In this document: piece by piece, positions 26,515 to 36,935 of the stretch
Position numbering within the stretch: the first letter of the stretch is position 1
Layout: each line of letters opens with the position of its first letter
Origin: Palsa-504 sp963808315
GTDB taxonomy: Bacteria; Actinomycetota; Actinomycetes; Streptosporangiales; Streptosporangiaceae
Reading direction: 5' to 3'
NCBI GenBank assembly: GCA_963808315.1
Contig: CAWEFK010000030.1
Location: 33,112 to 97,111 of the forward strand
Length of the DNA stretch: 64,000 nucleotides
Made by a program: the position numbers and the translations under genes
The notes under the pieces: model-generated
The model's database searches: none
What the model saw: only the letters and a program-made list of their open reading frames with translations
What the model was told of the DNA's origin: nothing

Positions 26515-28745
26515 CTAGACGGGGGCCTGCGTAGCGGGGGCGGGAGCCGGGGACGCGGAGGCGGCGGCTAGGCGGCGGAGGGCGGCTCGGACTAGGGAGG
26601 GGTCGGCGGTGGTCCAGAACGGCGGCAGGGAGGCCCGGAGAAAATCGCCGTAGCGCGCGGTCATCAGGCGGGGGTCGAGGACGGCCACCACGCCGCGGTC
26701 GGTCATGGTCCGGAGCAGCCGCCCGGCGCCCTGGGCCAGCAGCAGCGCGGCCTGCGACGCGGCCACCGTCATGAACCCGTTGCCGCCGCGCGCGGCCACC
26801 GCGCGCTGGCGGGCCGAGGCCAGCGGGTCGTCGGGCCGCGGGAACGGGATCCGGTCGATGACCACGAGCTGCAGGGAGTTGCCCGGCACATCGACGCCCT
26901 GCCACAGCGACAGCGTGCCGAACAGGCAGGTCGGTTCATCCTCGGCGAACTGCCTGACCAGCTGGGCGGTGACGTCGTCGCCCTGGCACAGCAGCGGATA
27001 GGGAGATCCGGTCACGGAGCGCCCCGGCCGCCTCCTTCGCCGCCCGCATGGACGAGAACAGCCCCAGCGTCCGGCCGCCGGCCGCCTCGATCAGCTCCTG
27101 CAGCTCGGTCAGGTACGCCTCGGGCAGCTGGTCCCGGCCCGGCGGGGGCAGGTGCCTGGCCACGTACAAGATGCCGCTGCGCGGATGATCGAACGGGGAG
27201 CCCACGTCGATGCCGGACCAGGTGAGCTGCTCGGAGTCCTCGCCGGCCGCCGGCCGCCCGGCCGGACGGGCGGCGGGCGCGGGCAGCCCCCACTGGATGG
27301 CCAGCGGGGTGAAGGACCCGCCGAGGGCGAGCGTGGCCGAGGTGAGCGCCACCGTGCGCTCGCCGAACAGCCGGGTCCGCAGCACGTGGCCGACCTCCAG
27401 CGGCGCCACCCGCAGCGTGGGCGCGCGCCGCGCGTCCTCGACGAACGGCCGGTCGAGCCAGACCACCTCCTCACGCGCGGTGATCGTCGGCGCCGAACGC
27501 GTCCAGGACCCGGCTGGCGGTGCGCTGCAGCTCATCCAGCGCCGCCAGCGTCATCCGGGCCATCGCCATCCGCTGCGGGTCCTCTTCCTGGCCCGGCGCG
27601 CTGGCTCGGATCGCGTCCGCGCACGCGCCGGCCGCGTCCCGCACCGAGGCTCAGCGTCGCGGCCAGCGCGTCGGACAGCACGTCCATCCGGCCCGCGGGC
27701 GCGTCGCCGAGGTCGATGCTGAGCGCGGCCGCCGCCTGGCGCAGGCGGTCCGCGACCGCGGCCGCCTCGGCCGGGCCCTCTGGCGGCCGCGGAATCGGTC
27801 AGCCGCGCGCAGCGGCGAGCCGCGGCGTCGATGCCGGGACCGGACAGCTCCCCCGCCGTGGCCGAGGTGACCCGGTCCACCAGGTCATGTGCCTCGTCGA
27901 TGATCACCACGTCGTGCTCGGGCAGGACGTCGATGTCGGAGGTGGCGTCGATCGCGAGCAGCGCGTGGTTGGTCACGACGATGTGCGCCTTGGCGGCGGC
28001 GTCCCTGGCCCGCTCGGCGAAACACCGCGAGCCGTACGGGCAGCGCTGCGCGCCGATGCACTCCTGCGCGCTGACCGAGACCTGGCGCCAGGCGGCTTCG
28101 GGCACGCCGGGGACCAGCTCGTCCCGGTCCCCGGTGGTCGTCTCCTCCGCCCACTCGTGCAGCCGCTTCACCTGCCGGCCCAGCGGCGAGGCCGGACCAC
28201 TGTCGACCGGGTCGAACAGCGCGTCGGCCGGGTCATCGGCCGCGCCGCCACGCTGGCGGTGCAGGCACAGGTAGTTGCGGCGGCCCTTCAGGATGGCGAA
28301 CTCCGGCTCCCGGCCAAGCAGCGGCGCCAGGGCGGCGGCCAGGCGCGGCAGGTCGCGGTCGATCAGCTGGCGCTGCAGCGCGATGGTGGCCGTCGCCACC
28401 ACCACCGTGTTCTCGGTCGTCATCGCGTGCCGGACGGCCGGGACCAGGTACGCCAGCGACTTTCCGGTGCCGGTTCCGGCCTGGACGGCGACGTGCTCGC
28501 CGGTCTCGATGGCCCGCTGCACCGCCTCGGCCATCGTGACCTGACCCGGCCGTTCCGCGCCGCCGATGCCGTCCACCGCCGCCGCGAGCAGATCCGCGAC
28601 GTCCGGCACCGCCTTGCTGACGGCCAGGGCAGCTCCGGGCGTCGGCGAGAATCTCGGCAGCGACCTTGGCCCGGGTTTTACTGGCGGAGCTGGATTTGGC
28701 CGTGGGCTCGCTAGAGTTGCGAGACGACGTCCGAGCGGGGGGCAC
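26515..28745 (-). pseudogene. DinG/XPD-like ATP-dependent DNA helicase, multiply frameshifted
   Basis: A superfamily 2 helicase with an iron-sulfur cluster. The first long frame carries RPGQVTMAEAVQRA (Q motif), VQAGTGTGKSLAYLVPA (Walker A), the four-Cys cluster region (NYLCLHR, then ECIGAQRCPYGSRCF), VVTNHALLAID and VIIDEAHDLVDR (DEAH). After breaks near 27790, 27650 and 27490, the next frame gives FGERTVALTSATLALGGSFTPLA and GRTLGLFSSMRAAKEAA. After another near 27015, the last frame gives FGTLSLWQGVDVPGNSLQLVVIDRIPFPRPDDPL and QGAGRLLRT (motifs V-VI). At least four indels. The start is uncertain; 28745 and 28609 are both possible. Probable role: DNA repair or R-loop removal. Confidence 0.8.
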
Positions 28746-28869
28746 GTCCGAACGCTATCGCGTGCCGCCCGGAGCGGCGAATACGCGGGGCACGAGGCCA
28801 GGTAGGCACGGCGTGTCACGCAGGACCGTTCGGGTAAATTTTGCCTTTGAACAAAAGAAGGGGCAGGAC

Positions 28870-29381
28870 ATGACCAGTGCGGACCTTCTGACGGACGCCT
28901 TCGGCCGGATCAGCGAAGTCGTCCACGAGGCGGTCGAGGGGCTGACGGCTAGCCAGCTGGCGGCCCGGCTGGATGACGACGCCAACTCGATCGCCTGGCT
29001 GTGCTGGCACCTGACCCGGGTCCAGGACGATCATCGTGGCGGGCGCCTTCGGCGTAGCCGCAGGTGTGGCTCGAGGCCGGCAAGCGGTTCGAGCTGCCGT
29101 TTCGCGCCGTCCGACATCGGCTACGGGCACAGCTCACGGCAGGTAGCCCAGGTCACGGTGGTCGTCGGCCGACCTGCTCACCGGGTACGCCGACGCGGTG
29201 CACGAGCAGAGCCGTCCGGCTGGTGGCCGGAGTCACCGACGCGGACCTGTGGCGGGTGGTGGACGAAGCCTGGGATCCGCCCGTGACGCTGGGCGTCCGG
29301 CTGGTCAGCGTGATCTCGGACTGCCTGCAGCACGCCGGCCAGGCCACCTTCATCCGCGGCATCCTGCTCCGCCGGGGCTAG
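28870..29381 (+). pseudogene. DinB-like (DUF664) four-helix-bundle protein, frameshifted
   Basis: The start MTSADLLTDAFGRISEVVHEAVEGLTASQLAARLDDDANSIAWLCWHLTRVQDDH is the typical N-terminus of DinB/mycothiol-transferase-like proteins, with the metal-binding His in CWHLTRVQDDH. After several one-base breaks (about 29035-29190) the frame ends LVAGVTDADLWRVVDEAWDPPVTLGVRLVSVISDCLQHAGQATFIRG, with the second His motif in LQHAGQATFI. The intact protein would be about 170 residues. Members use mycothiol or act as thiol transferases or hydrolases. Substrate unknown. Confidence 0.72.
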
Positions 29382-30370
29382 GGCAGCAGTCCCGAGGCCG
29401 AGTCGGACGTGGCCAGCCTGGGTCTTGGGGCTCGCCGGCCGGAGGCAGCCAGCTCCAGCCGTCGTGTCCGGACAGCTCGTAGGCCCAGGGCGGCTCCGCG
29501 CCGCGGCGGGTGCAGGTGACCACCGACGCGAAGATCGCGGCCTTGGTCGCGCTGCGCACGGCCGCCGGGTCGCCGAAGTCGGCCGGGCCGAGCCCGTTGC
29601 CCATCCACCAGGTCAGGAAGGCTCCGCCGAACGCGTCACCGGCTCCGACCGTATCGACGATCGGAGCCGGCGGGACCTCGGCGCGGATCACCTGCCCCGC
29701 GGCGAAGGCCCGCACGGCCGCCGCGCCGTCGGTGACCACCACGCAGGCCGGGCCCCGGGCGAGGAGTTCGGCCGCGGCGGTCTCGGCGTCCTGCCCGGGA
29801 AACAGGTAGGCGAGGTCTTCGGTGCTCGTCTTGATCATGTCCACCCGGCGCGCGATCCGGTCCAGCCGGTCCAGGTAGGCCTGCCGTGACCCGATCGCGC
29901 CCGGACGGCAGTTCGGGTCGAGCATGACCGTGATCCCGGCCGGGAGCGAGGCGACCAGCTGCTCCAGGCTGGTGCCGATCGGCTCCATGACCAGGCCGAG
30001 GCTGCCGATGTGCAGCGCCGTCGTACCCGGCGGCAGGACTGACCTGGCCCGGCCCGATCGCGGCCGCCGAGGTGCCGGTCAGGTAGAAGCGGTAGCCGGG
30101 GACGCCGGCCGGATCGACGTCGACGACCGCCAGCGTGGTGGGCGGCTCGGCGGCGGCCTCGATCGCCACGTCCACCCCGTGGCGGTCAAGGTCGGCCCGC
30201 ATCAGCCGCCCGAACCGGTCCGCGGAGAACCGGCCGAGGAAGACGGCGGGCTGGCCGAGCCGGGCGATGGCCCGCGCGACGTTGAACGGGCCGCCGCCGA
30301 ACCGGGCGTCCACGTGGCCGGACGGATCCACGATCAGGTCGATCAGGGCCTCGCCCGCGACAGTGATCAT
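29378..30370 (-). pseudogene. PfkB-family carbohydrate kinase, frameshifted
   Basis: The N-terminal frame reads ITVAGEALIDLIVDPSGHVDARFGGGPFNVARAIARLGQPAVFLGRFSADRFG, the start of a ribokinase-like sugar kinase. A break near 30040 leads to the second frame with LDPNCRPGAIGSR, DMIKTSTEDLAYLFPG and the ATP/anion-hole motif DTVGAGDAFGGAFL carrying the catalytic Asp. It should phosphorylate fructose or a related ketose. The ATG overlaps the stop of the upstream small gene, and the sugar ABC transporter genes lie upstream on the same strand, so it is the last gene of that operon. The 3' end is not clear; the frame reads on to 29350. Confidence 0.8.
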
Positions 30371-30576
30371 GCGCGTGTCCGGTCCTTATCGATCAGGCCC
30401 GCGACATCGGCCGACGCCGCGCCGGTACGTTTGGCCAGCTCCAGCATCATCAGCCCATTGCCCCCGATCGCGTTCCACCGTTCGCACAGGTTATTACCGG
30501 GAACGATGGGAAGGGACGGCATGAACTCGACCTGCAGGTCAACCTGGCGGGCTTCCCTGATAACAGCGGCTCGCAT
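30367..30576 (-). CDS. Short protein, possible remnant of a dehydrogenase gene
   Basis: A 69-codon frame with GGGAAGG upstream of its ATG and a stop overlapping the kinase ATG. It begins MRAAVIREARQVDLQ, which resembles the first strand of zinc alcohol/polyol dehydrogenases, then continues PSLPIVPGNNLCERWNAIGG and LAKRTGAASADVAGLIDKDRTRA, which I do not recognise. In comparable polyol operons a full dehydrogenase sits between permease and kinase. This looks like a deletion remnant, but it may be a real small protein. Confidence 0.4.
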   Translation of the reverse strand: MRAAVIREARQVDLQVEFMPSLPIVPGNNLCERWNAIGGNGLMMLELAKRTGAASADVAGLIDKDRTRA

Positions 30577-30641
30577 CGCGCCGTCACCTTCCCATCCTGC
30601 CCCCAGGTTCAGACATGACGATCGACCAGGTCGCGGCCGGC

Positions 30642-31509
30642 CTACTTCACCGCGCCCATGGACAGGCCGCGGACCAGCTTGTCCTGCGCCGACCAGCCGG
30701 CGATCAGCACCGGCAGGCACGCGATCGTCGCGGCCGCCGACAGGTGCGCCAGGAACGGGCCTTCGGGCTGGACGAAGCCGACCAGGTAGATCGGCACGGT
30801 CGCCGCGTTGATCGTGGTCAGGTTGACCGCGAGGAAGAACTCGTTCCAGGCGAAGATGAAGCAGATCAGCGCGGTGGCGGCCAGGCCGGGACTGATGATC
30901 GGCAGGATCACCCGGCGCAGCTGCGTCAGCAGCCCGGCGCCGTCGACCCGCGCGGCCTCGATGATCTCCGGCGGCACCTCGAGCAGGAACGAGCGCAGCA
31001 TCCAGACCGCGATCGGCAGGTTCATCGCGGTGTAGAGGATGATCAGCAGCTGCACGTGGTCGAGCAGGTGCAGGTCCCGGGCGATGACGTAGAGCGGGAT
31101 GATGGCGCCGACGATCGGGAGCATCTTGGTCGAGATGAAGAAGAACAGCACGTCGCGCCACTTGGGCACCGGGCGGATCGAGAGCGCGTACGCGGCGGGC
31201 AGCGCCAGGATGAGCACGAGCAGCGTCGACACCACGCGTGATGATCACGGAGTGCTCGAGGTAAGACGGCAAGCCGTTCAGGCCGCCCGCGCCCTTCCAC
31301 ACCGACGCGTACTCGGCGAAGCGTCGGCTTGAAGATGAAGTGCGGGGTGGGCGTGTCGGCGGTCGGCTCGGTCTTGAGGCCGGTCAGCGCCATCCACAGC
31401 ACCGGGAAGAAGAAGACGAGGACGACGACCCAGGTCAGCACGCCGAGCAGCAGCCGGGTCAGGGGCTTGGTCTGACGTTCGGCTACGGTCCTCTTCTGCC
31501 GCGGCTCAT
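30642..31509 (-). pseudogene. Sugar ABC transporter permease, MalG type, frameshifted
   Basis: Inner-membrane permease of a CUT1 sugar importer. The intact C-terminal frame (from about 31235) has five hydrophobic segments and the ATPase-contact EAA loop EAARVDGAGLLTQLRRVILPIISPGL. It ends AQDKLVRGLSMGAVK, the usual MalG-type terminus. The N-terminal third (LLLGVLTWVVVLVFFFPVLWMALTGLKTE) is in another frame, and the ATG at 31509, overlapping the preceding stop, is in a third. At least three one-base breaks. No ATPase gene is nearby, as usual for actinobacterial CUT1 systems that share MsiK. Confidence 0.8.
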
Positions 31510-32462
31510 CGCCCTCTCATCCCTTCGTCGCTGAACAGGCTGGAGATCGTCCGCAGCGCGAACGTCGCGATGAGGATCGTCGCGACGACGACGACCACGG
31601 CCATGGCCGAAGCCCGGCCGATGTCGAACCCCTGGAAGCCGATCTGGTAGATGTAATAGGGCAGGTTGGTCGTGTCGGTGGCCGGGCCGCCCTGGGTGAT
31701 GATGTAGATCGCGTCGAAGGCCTGCACGATGTAGATCGATCCGAGCAGGACGCCGAGCTCGATGTACGGGCGCAGGTGCGGCAGCGTCAGCGAGCGGAAG
31801 ATCCGCCAGGCGCCGGCCCCGTCGACCCGGGCGGCCTCGAGGATGTCCTCGTCCTGGGACTGCAGGCCGGCCAGCGCCAGCAGCACCATGAACGGCGTCC
31901 ACTGCCAGGTCAGGAACGTGATGATGGTGGCCTGCGAATGCGACCCGATCCAGTTCGTGCTGTGCAGGCCGAAGGGCTTGAGGAAGTAGTTCAGCACCCC
32001 GAACGTCGTGTCGAGGATGGTGAACTTCCAGACCAGCGCGGCCGCGGTGGGCATGACCAGGAACGGGCTGATGATCAGCGTGCGCAGGAAGCCGCGGCCG
32101 AACACGTAGCCGGTTCAGCAGCAGCGCGATGCCGACGCCGAACAGGACCGAGAGGATGACCGGCACCGCGGTGAGCAGCACGGTGTTGAGCACGGCCGTC
32201 CGGAAGATCGGGTCGCCGAAGACGTGCTTGTAGTTATAGAGGGTCGGGAAAGTGCCTGCGGCGCGGTCGGGTAGTTCAGGTTGTACCGCTGGAAGCTGTA
32301 CCACAGCGTCAGCAGGAACGGGATCTGGGTCACGATGAACATGAACACCAGCGCCGGGACCAGCGGCACCCGGCGGATCCACGACGCCCGCGCGAGCGGC
32401 CGGCGCGCGGCGGCGGCTGCAACCTGCGGGACCGCGGGCGGGGAGTCAATCACATTAACCAA
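31506..32462 (-). pseudogene. Sugar ABC transporter permease, MalF type, frameshifted
   Basis: The second permease of the importer. The N-terminal frame begins at a TTG (32462, with GAGAGGA upstream) and reads NVIDSPPAVPQ...LVPALVFMFIVTQIPFLLTLWYSFQRYNL. Breaks follow near 32260 and 32110. The intact later frame has FLRTLIISPFLVMPTAAALVWKF and the EAA loop EAARVDGAGAWRIFRSLTLPHLRPYIELG, then GGPATDTTNLPYYIYQIGF. The stop overlaps the MalG-type start. It forms the channel with that protein. Confidence 0.8.
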
Positions 32463-32577
32463 CGCCGTTGTCCTCTCTGACGGGATCCGGCGGTCAGCAG
32501 TCAGCGGCGCTCGATGCCGTGCGCCCGCGGCGGCGTCCGCGGCTGGGACGCCGCCGCGGCGCATGCGTGCAGTCTCG

Positions 32578-33940
32578 CTACTTGTAGCCGGCCGTCGACA
32601 ACGGCTTGCTGGGCGATCGACTGGCTCTTCTGCAGGGCCGTGGCGACCGACTCCTGGCCGTCGATCGCGGCGGTGATCTGCGCCGAGACCTGCTGGCCGA
32701 AGTCCTCGAACTCGGGGATACCGACGTACTGGATGCCCGGCACCGGCTGCGGGCCAGAGACCCGGCTGGTTGACGTTGACCGAGTTGATCTCCTGCAGCG
32801 TCAGCGTGGCGAAGTCTCCGGCCGCCGCCAGGTAGCTCGGGTTCTGGTAGGTCGACGGTGCGGGTGCCGGGCGGGACCGACGGCCCAGCCGTTCTTCGAG
32901 GCGTCGTAGGCGATGTACTGCTTGGAGGTGGCCCAGTCCATGAACTGTCCAGGCCGCGCGACTTGTTCTTCGAGGCGCCCTCGAGGGCCAGCGCCCAGCT
33001 CCACAGCCAGCCCGAGGACTTGGTCTTGTCGACCGGCGCCGGCGCGAAGCCGATCTTGCCGTGCGATCGGGCTGCCCGGCGGCGTCGAGCGTCGAGGCGG
33101 CGACGGTGGCGTCGTACCACATGGCCGCCTTCTGCTGCTCGCATGATGTTCAGGCACTGGTTGAAGCTGTCGTTGCCCGCGCCCTTCTCGCCGTAGTTCT
33201 TGACCAGGTTGACGTAGAAGTTCGTCGGCCTGCTCGAACGCCGGCGAGGTCAGCTTGCGCGTTCCAGTTGGTGTCGAACCACTGGCCGCCGAAGGTGTTG
33301 ACGACGGTGTCCAGCGAGGCGAGGTTGTCGCCCCAGCCGGTCAGGCCGCGCAGGCAGATGCCCGGCGACGCCCTTGGCCGGGTCGTTCAGCTTCGGCGCC
33401 AGCGCGGCGATCTGGGCCCAGGTCGGGTTGGCCGGCATGGTCACGTGCGCCGGCGGCGAACATCTCCTTGTTGTACATCATGAACGACGACTCGCCGTAG
33501 AACGGGCACCGCGTACAGCTTGCCGTTCGACGACAGCGCGTCCTTGATCGGCGGGAGGAGGTCGTTGACGTCGTAGCTGGCGTCGCTGGTCGCGTCGGCG
33601 GTCGAGCGGGTCGATCCAGCTGTTCTTCGCCCAGGACGCGATGTCGTTCGGGCCGATCATGACGACGTCGTACTGGCCGCCGCCCGCGGCGACGTCCTTC
33701 TCGACGTTCGCGCGCTCGGTGTTCTCGTCGTAGGTGACGAACTTGACCTTGATGTTGGGGTGGGTGGCCTCGAAGCCGGCCGGGCGTGAGCTTCTCGATC
33801 GTGGTCATCAGCGGGTTCGCGGTCACCGCCACCGTGATCGTCACCGGGCCGGAGGAGGTCGAGCTCCCCGAGGAACCCGATGACGAGCACGCGGCTAGCG
33901 CGAGCAACCCTGTGGTCGCGATAGCAGGCAGCGCGATCAT
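32578..33940 (-). pseudogene. Extracellular solute-binding lipoprotein of the sugar importer, heavily frameshifted
   Basis: The start carries a lipoprotein signal, ATTGLLALAACSSSGSSGSS, with the lipobox LAAC, so the protein is tethered outside the membrane. Pieces of a family-1 solute-binding protein can be read across frames: ITVAVTANPLMTTIEKL, VMIGPNDIASWAKNSWIDPLD, GESSFMMYNKEMFAAG, WYDATVAASTLDAAGQPD, GWLWSWALALEGASKNKS and the C-terminal YVGIPEFEDFGQQVSAQITAAIDG...QKSQSIAQQ. About ten breaks in 1.36 kb, the highest density in the window. First gene of the operon; with the PfkB kinase and dehydrogenase-like remnant it suggests uptake of a polyol or ketose. Confidence 0.75.
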
Positions 33941-34547
33941 CCTGCTCCGTCTACTTCGGCGGATCGAGCACTGTTCTCCTCCTTGAGATAGTCCCAGCGG
34001 ACCGTCAGATTGAACATTTGCGGTGCGCCTGCGCAGCGACCGCAGCGGAGGTGACGCTCCCGCATCACCTTGCGGACATCGTTGTCCGAACTGTGCGCCG
34101 ATCCGTCACTCGGTGTCAATAGTTCCGTGGCGGTCTCAGGGACACGATCTGATATCGCCGCGCGTTCTCGCATGGCGGCGCTGCGAGCACCGCGGACGCT
34201 CCAGACTCGTTGCCCGATACCGTTACGGAAGTCGTTAACAAACGTCGTCGCGAGCGGCGCGTATGCTTCGTCTACGCTGCGAGATCAGCAGCCCGGAGCT
34301 GCGGTGCCGGCCGTGAGCGCGGACGTCGTCCGGCTACCGGACCTGCCGCCCTCCGGGCGCCGGCGCGGGTCCGCGTGCGGGCCGCCCAGGCTGCGCTCGC
34401 CGACGCCGGGCTCGGCCAGGATCCAGGCCGCTGAGTCGCTCCGATTGACCTCTTGGACAACGATGTCGGCACAGGTAAGGTGCGAAGCGCCATGGCAACG
34501 GGTGAAGCAGCCGACGAGCCGCGCAGCGGATCGGCGCAGGGTGACAG
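33941..34547. promoter_or_regulatory. Divergent region between the sugar operon and the first LacI gene
   Basis: About 600 bases without a supportable gene. It should hold the promoters of the binding-protein operon and the regulator. A short inverted repeat CGTT-AACA-AACG at 34233-34244 could be part of a LacI operator, but it is weak. Confidence 0.35.
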
Positions 34548-35571
34548 GTGACGCGGCCGCGCGCCGCCCGCCGCGGGGCGGCCCGGCCGACCATGCGCGA
34601 CGTCGCCGCCCGGGCGGGCGTGGGCATCAAGAGCGTTTCCCGGGTCGTCAACGGCGAATACGTCCGGCCGGAGACCGAGCGAGTCATCGTCGACGGCCAT
34701 CGCTGAACTCGGATTCAGCCGCAACGACAGCGCCGCGATGCTGCGCCAGGGCTCTTCGGCGAGCGTCGGCCTGGTGCTCGAAGACATCGCGGAGCCGTTC
34801 CAGTCGATGATGACCCGCGCCGTGGAGGCCGTGACCATCGCGAACGGCTCGATCCTGATGACCGCGTCCTCCGGTGAGGACCCCGCGCGGGAGCGGCAGG
34901 TAGTCCGCGCGTTCTGCGCGCGCCGGGTAGACGGGTTGATCATCGTTCCGGCGGCCCACAGCCACAAGTACCTGCTGCCGGATATCCGGGCGGGCGTGGC
35001 GACCGTCTTCGTGGACCGCCCCGCCCGCGGCATCGACGCCGACACGATCCTGGCCGACAACGTCGAGGGCGCCCGCGAGGGCGTGGCCCACCTGATCGCG
35101 GCCGGGCACCGGCGCATCGGCTTCATCGCCGACACCGCCGAGATCTTCACCGCGGCCGAGCGGCTGCGCGGCTACACGGAGGCGCTCGCGGAGGTGGCCT
35201 GGCGTTCGATCCGGCCCTGGTGGAAATGTCGCCGCCCACCGAGAGACAGCGTGGCCGCCGCTCTGGAGCGCATGCTGGCACTGCCGGCCGGCCGACCGCG
35301 TTCTTCACCGGGAACAGCCGCATCACCATGATGTTCCTGCGCGCCATCCGCAACCGCGGCACGCCATGCCCGCCCTGGTCGCGTTCGACGACTTCGAGCT
35401 GGCCGACATGCTGACCGCCCGGGATCACCGTGGTGGCCCAGGACGCGGCCAGCATGGGGCGGGTGGCGGCCGAGCTGCTTTTCCGCCGGCTCGGCGGCGA
35501 CGACGGCCCGACCCAGCGCATCTACCTACGCACTACTGATCTCTCGGGGCTCGGGCGAGATCGCGCCGTGA
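34548..35571 (+). pseudogene. LacI-family transcriptional regulator (first of two), frameshifted
   Basis: The HTH is intact: ARPTMRDVAARAGVGIKSVSRVVNGEYVRPETE, typical of LacI. A break near 34690 is followed by AELGFSRNDSAAMLRQGSSASVGLVLEDIAEPFQSMMTRAVE...RRVDGLIIVPAAHSH...GVATVFVDRPARGIDADTILADN...AGHRRIGFIADT, the sugar-binding domain. After two or three more breaks, the end reads VVAQDAASMGRVAAELLFRRLGG...LSRGSGEIAP, stop at 35571. Faces away from the sugar operon and probably represses it. The GTG start is tentative. Confidence 0.75.
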
Positions 35572-35625
35572 TCGTACCCTTTGTTGTGGTAAGAGTCGGC
35601 TTAGGGCCGTACGGAGGGGGTCTCG

Positions 35626-36834
35626 ATGCCACCAAGAACTGCGGATTCATCAGGAGCGCAGTCAGTATCGTCGTCTGCCATGGAGCCAGTTCCCGGCCAC
35701 CGGCCGGTGGTCACGCCGCTGGCGCCGTTGCCCGTGCCTTCGTCCGCGCCGGGCCGGGCGACGATGCGGGACGTGGCGGCGCTGGCCGGGGTGAGCCTGA
35801 AGACCGTGTCCCGGGTAGTCAACGGCGCCACGACCGTGGATGCCGACCTGGCGGCCCGGGTACGCCGAGCCGCCGCGCAACTCAACTACCGGCACAACAT
35901 GACCGCCAGCAACCTGCGGCGCGGGGATCACAAGTCCTTCATGATCGGCCTGATGCTCGAGGATGTCAGCAACCCGTACTCCTCGAGCATTTACCGCGCG
36001 GTCGAGAACGTGGCGCGCGAGCGGGGGGTGGGACTGCTGGCGGGCAGCCTGGATGAGGATCCGGTCCGGGAGCGCGAGCTGGCCTCCACCCTGGTGGCGC
36101 GGCGGGTCGACGGCCTGATCATCGTTCCGGCCGGACGCGACCATTCGTACCTGCGGGACGAGCAGGAAGTCGGCACCGCCGTGGTCTTCGTGGACCGGCC
36201 GCCCGCGCTGCTGCCCGCCGACAGCGTGATGGTCGACAACCGGGACGGCGCCTCGGTCGGCGATCAGGCACCTCATCGGCCATGGGCCACCGCCGGATCG
36301 CTTTTCTCGGCGACCTGACCTCGATCTCGACCTGCCAGGATCGCTACTCGGGCTACCAGGAGGGGCTGCGCGAAGCGGGCCTGTCCGAGGATCTCGCGGA
36401 TCGTCCGGCGGGATCTGCATACCGCCGCCGCGGCCGAAGCGGCCGCAGCCGAACTGCTGGCCGCGCCCGAGCCTCCGTCGGCGCTGTTCAGCGCCCAGAA
36501 CCTGATCACCCTGGGCACGGTCAGGGCGCTGCGGGCCAGCGGTGTCCAGCACCGCACGGCGATGGTCGGCTTCGACGACGTGCCGCTGGCGGACATGCTC
36601 GACCCGCCGGTGACGGTGGTGGCCCAGGACGTGGCGGCCATCGGCACGCTGGCCGCGCAGATCTTGTTCCGCCGGATCGACGGAGACACTTCAGAGCCGC
36701 AGGCGCACATCGTCCCGACCCGCCTCGTCGCCCGAGGCTCGGGCGAGATCCCGCCGGGTAGCGTAGCGGAAGGCCGCGACCCGGCCCTGCTCGACCCGTG
36801 CAGGGGCCACTCGCGCCGGCCCTGGGCAAGCTGA
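35626..36834 (+). pseudogene. LacI-family transcriptional regulator (second of two), frameshifted
   Basis: The ATG is preceded by GGAGGGGG. After a 45-residue leader comes the HTH ATMRDVAALAGVSLKTVSRVVNGATTVDADLAARV, then the periplasmic-binding-like domain FMIGLMLEDVSNPYSSSIYRAVE...RRVDGLIIVPAGRDHSYL...VVFVDRPPALLPADSVMVDN. Breaks near 36260 and 36400 lead to GHRRIAFLGDLTSISTCQDRYSGYQEGL and then MVGFDDVPLADMLDPPVTVVAQDVAAIGTLAAQILFRRIDG. It is clearly related to the gene just upstream, so the two look like a tandem duplication that has diverged. Confidence 0.75.
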
Positions 36835-36935
36835 ATAATATCGCGTGCGCGGCGACCTAGGGGAGGATAGCCGCCACGGGGTCCAGAGACGCGGCCCGCT
36901 CTTTTTCTGGTACGAGGGTCATAGGGTGGTGACAC

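Noticed and set aside
27152..28714. 520-codon plus-strand open frame
   Set aside because: Antisense to dinG. Its length is explained by codon bias; the helicase motifs on the other strand decide.
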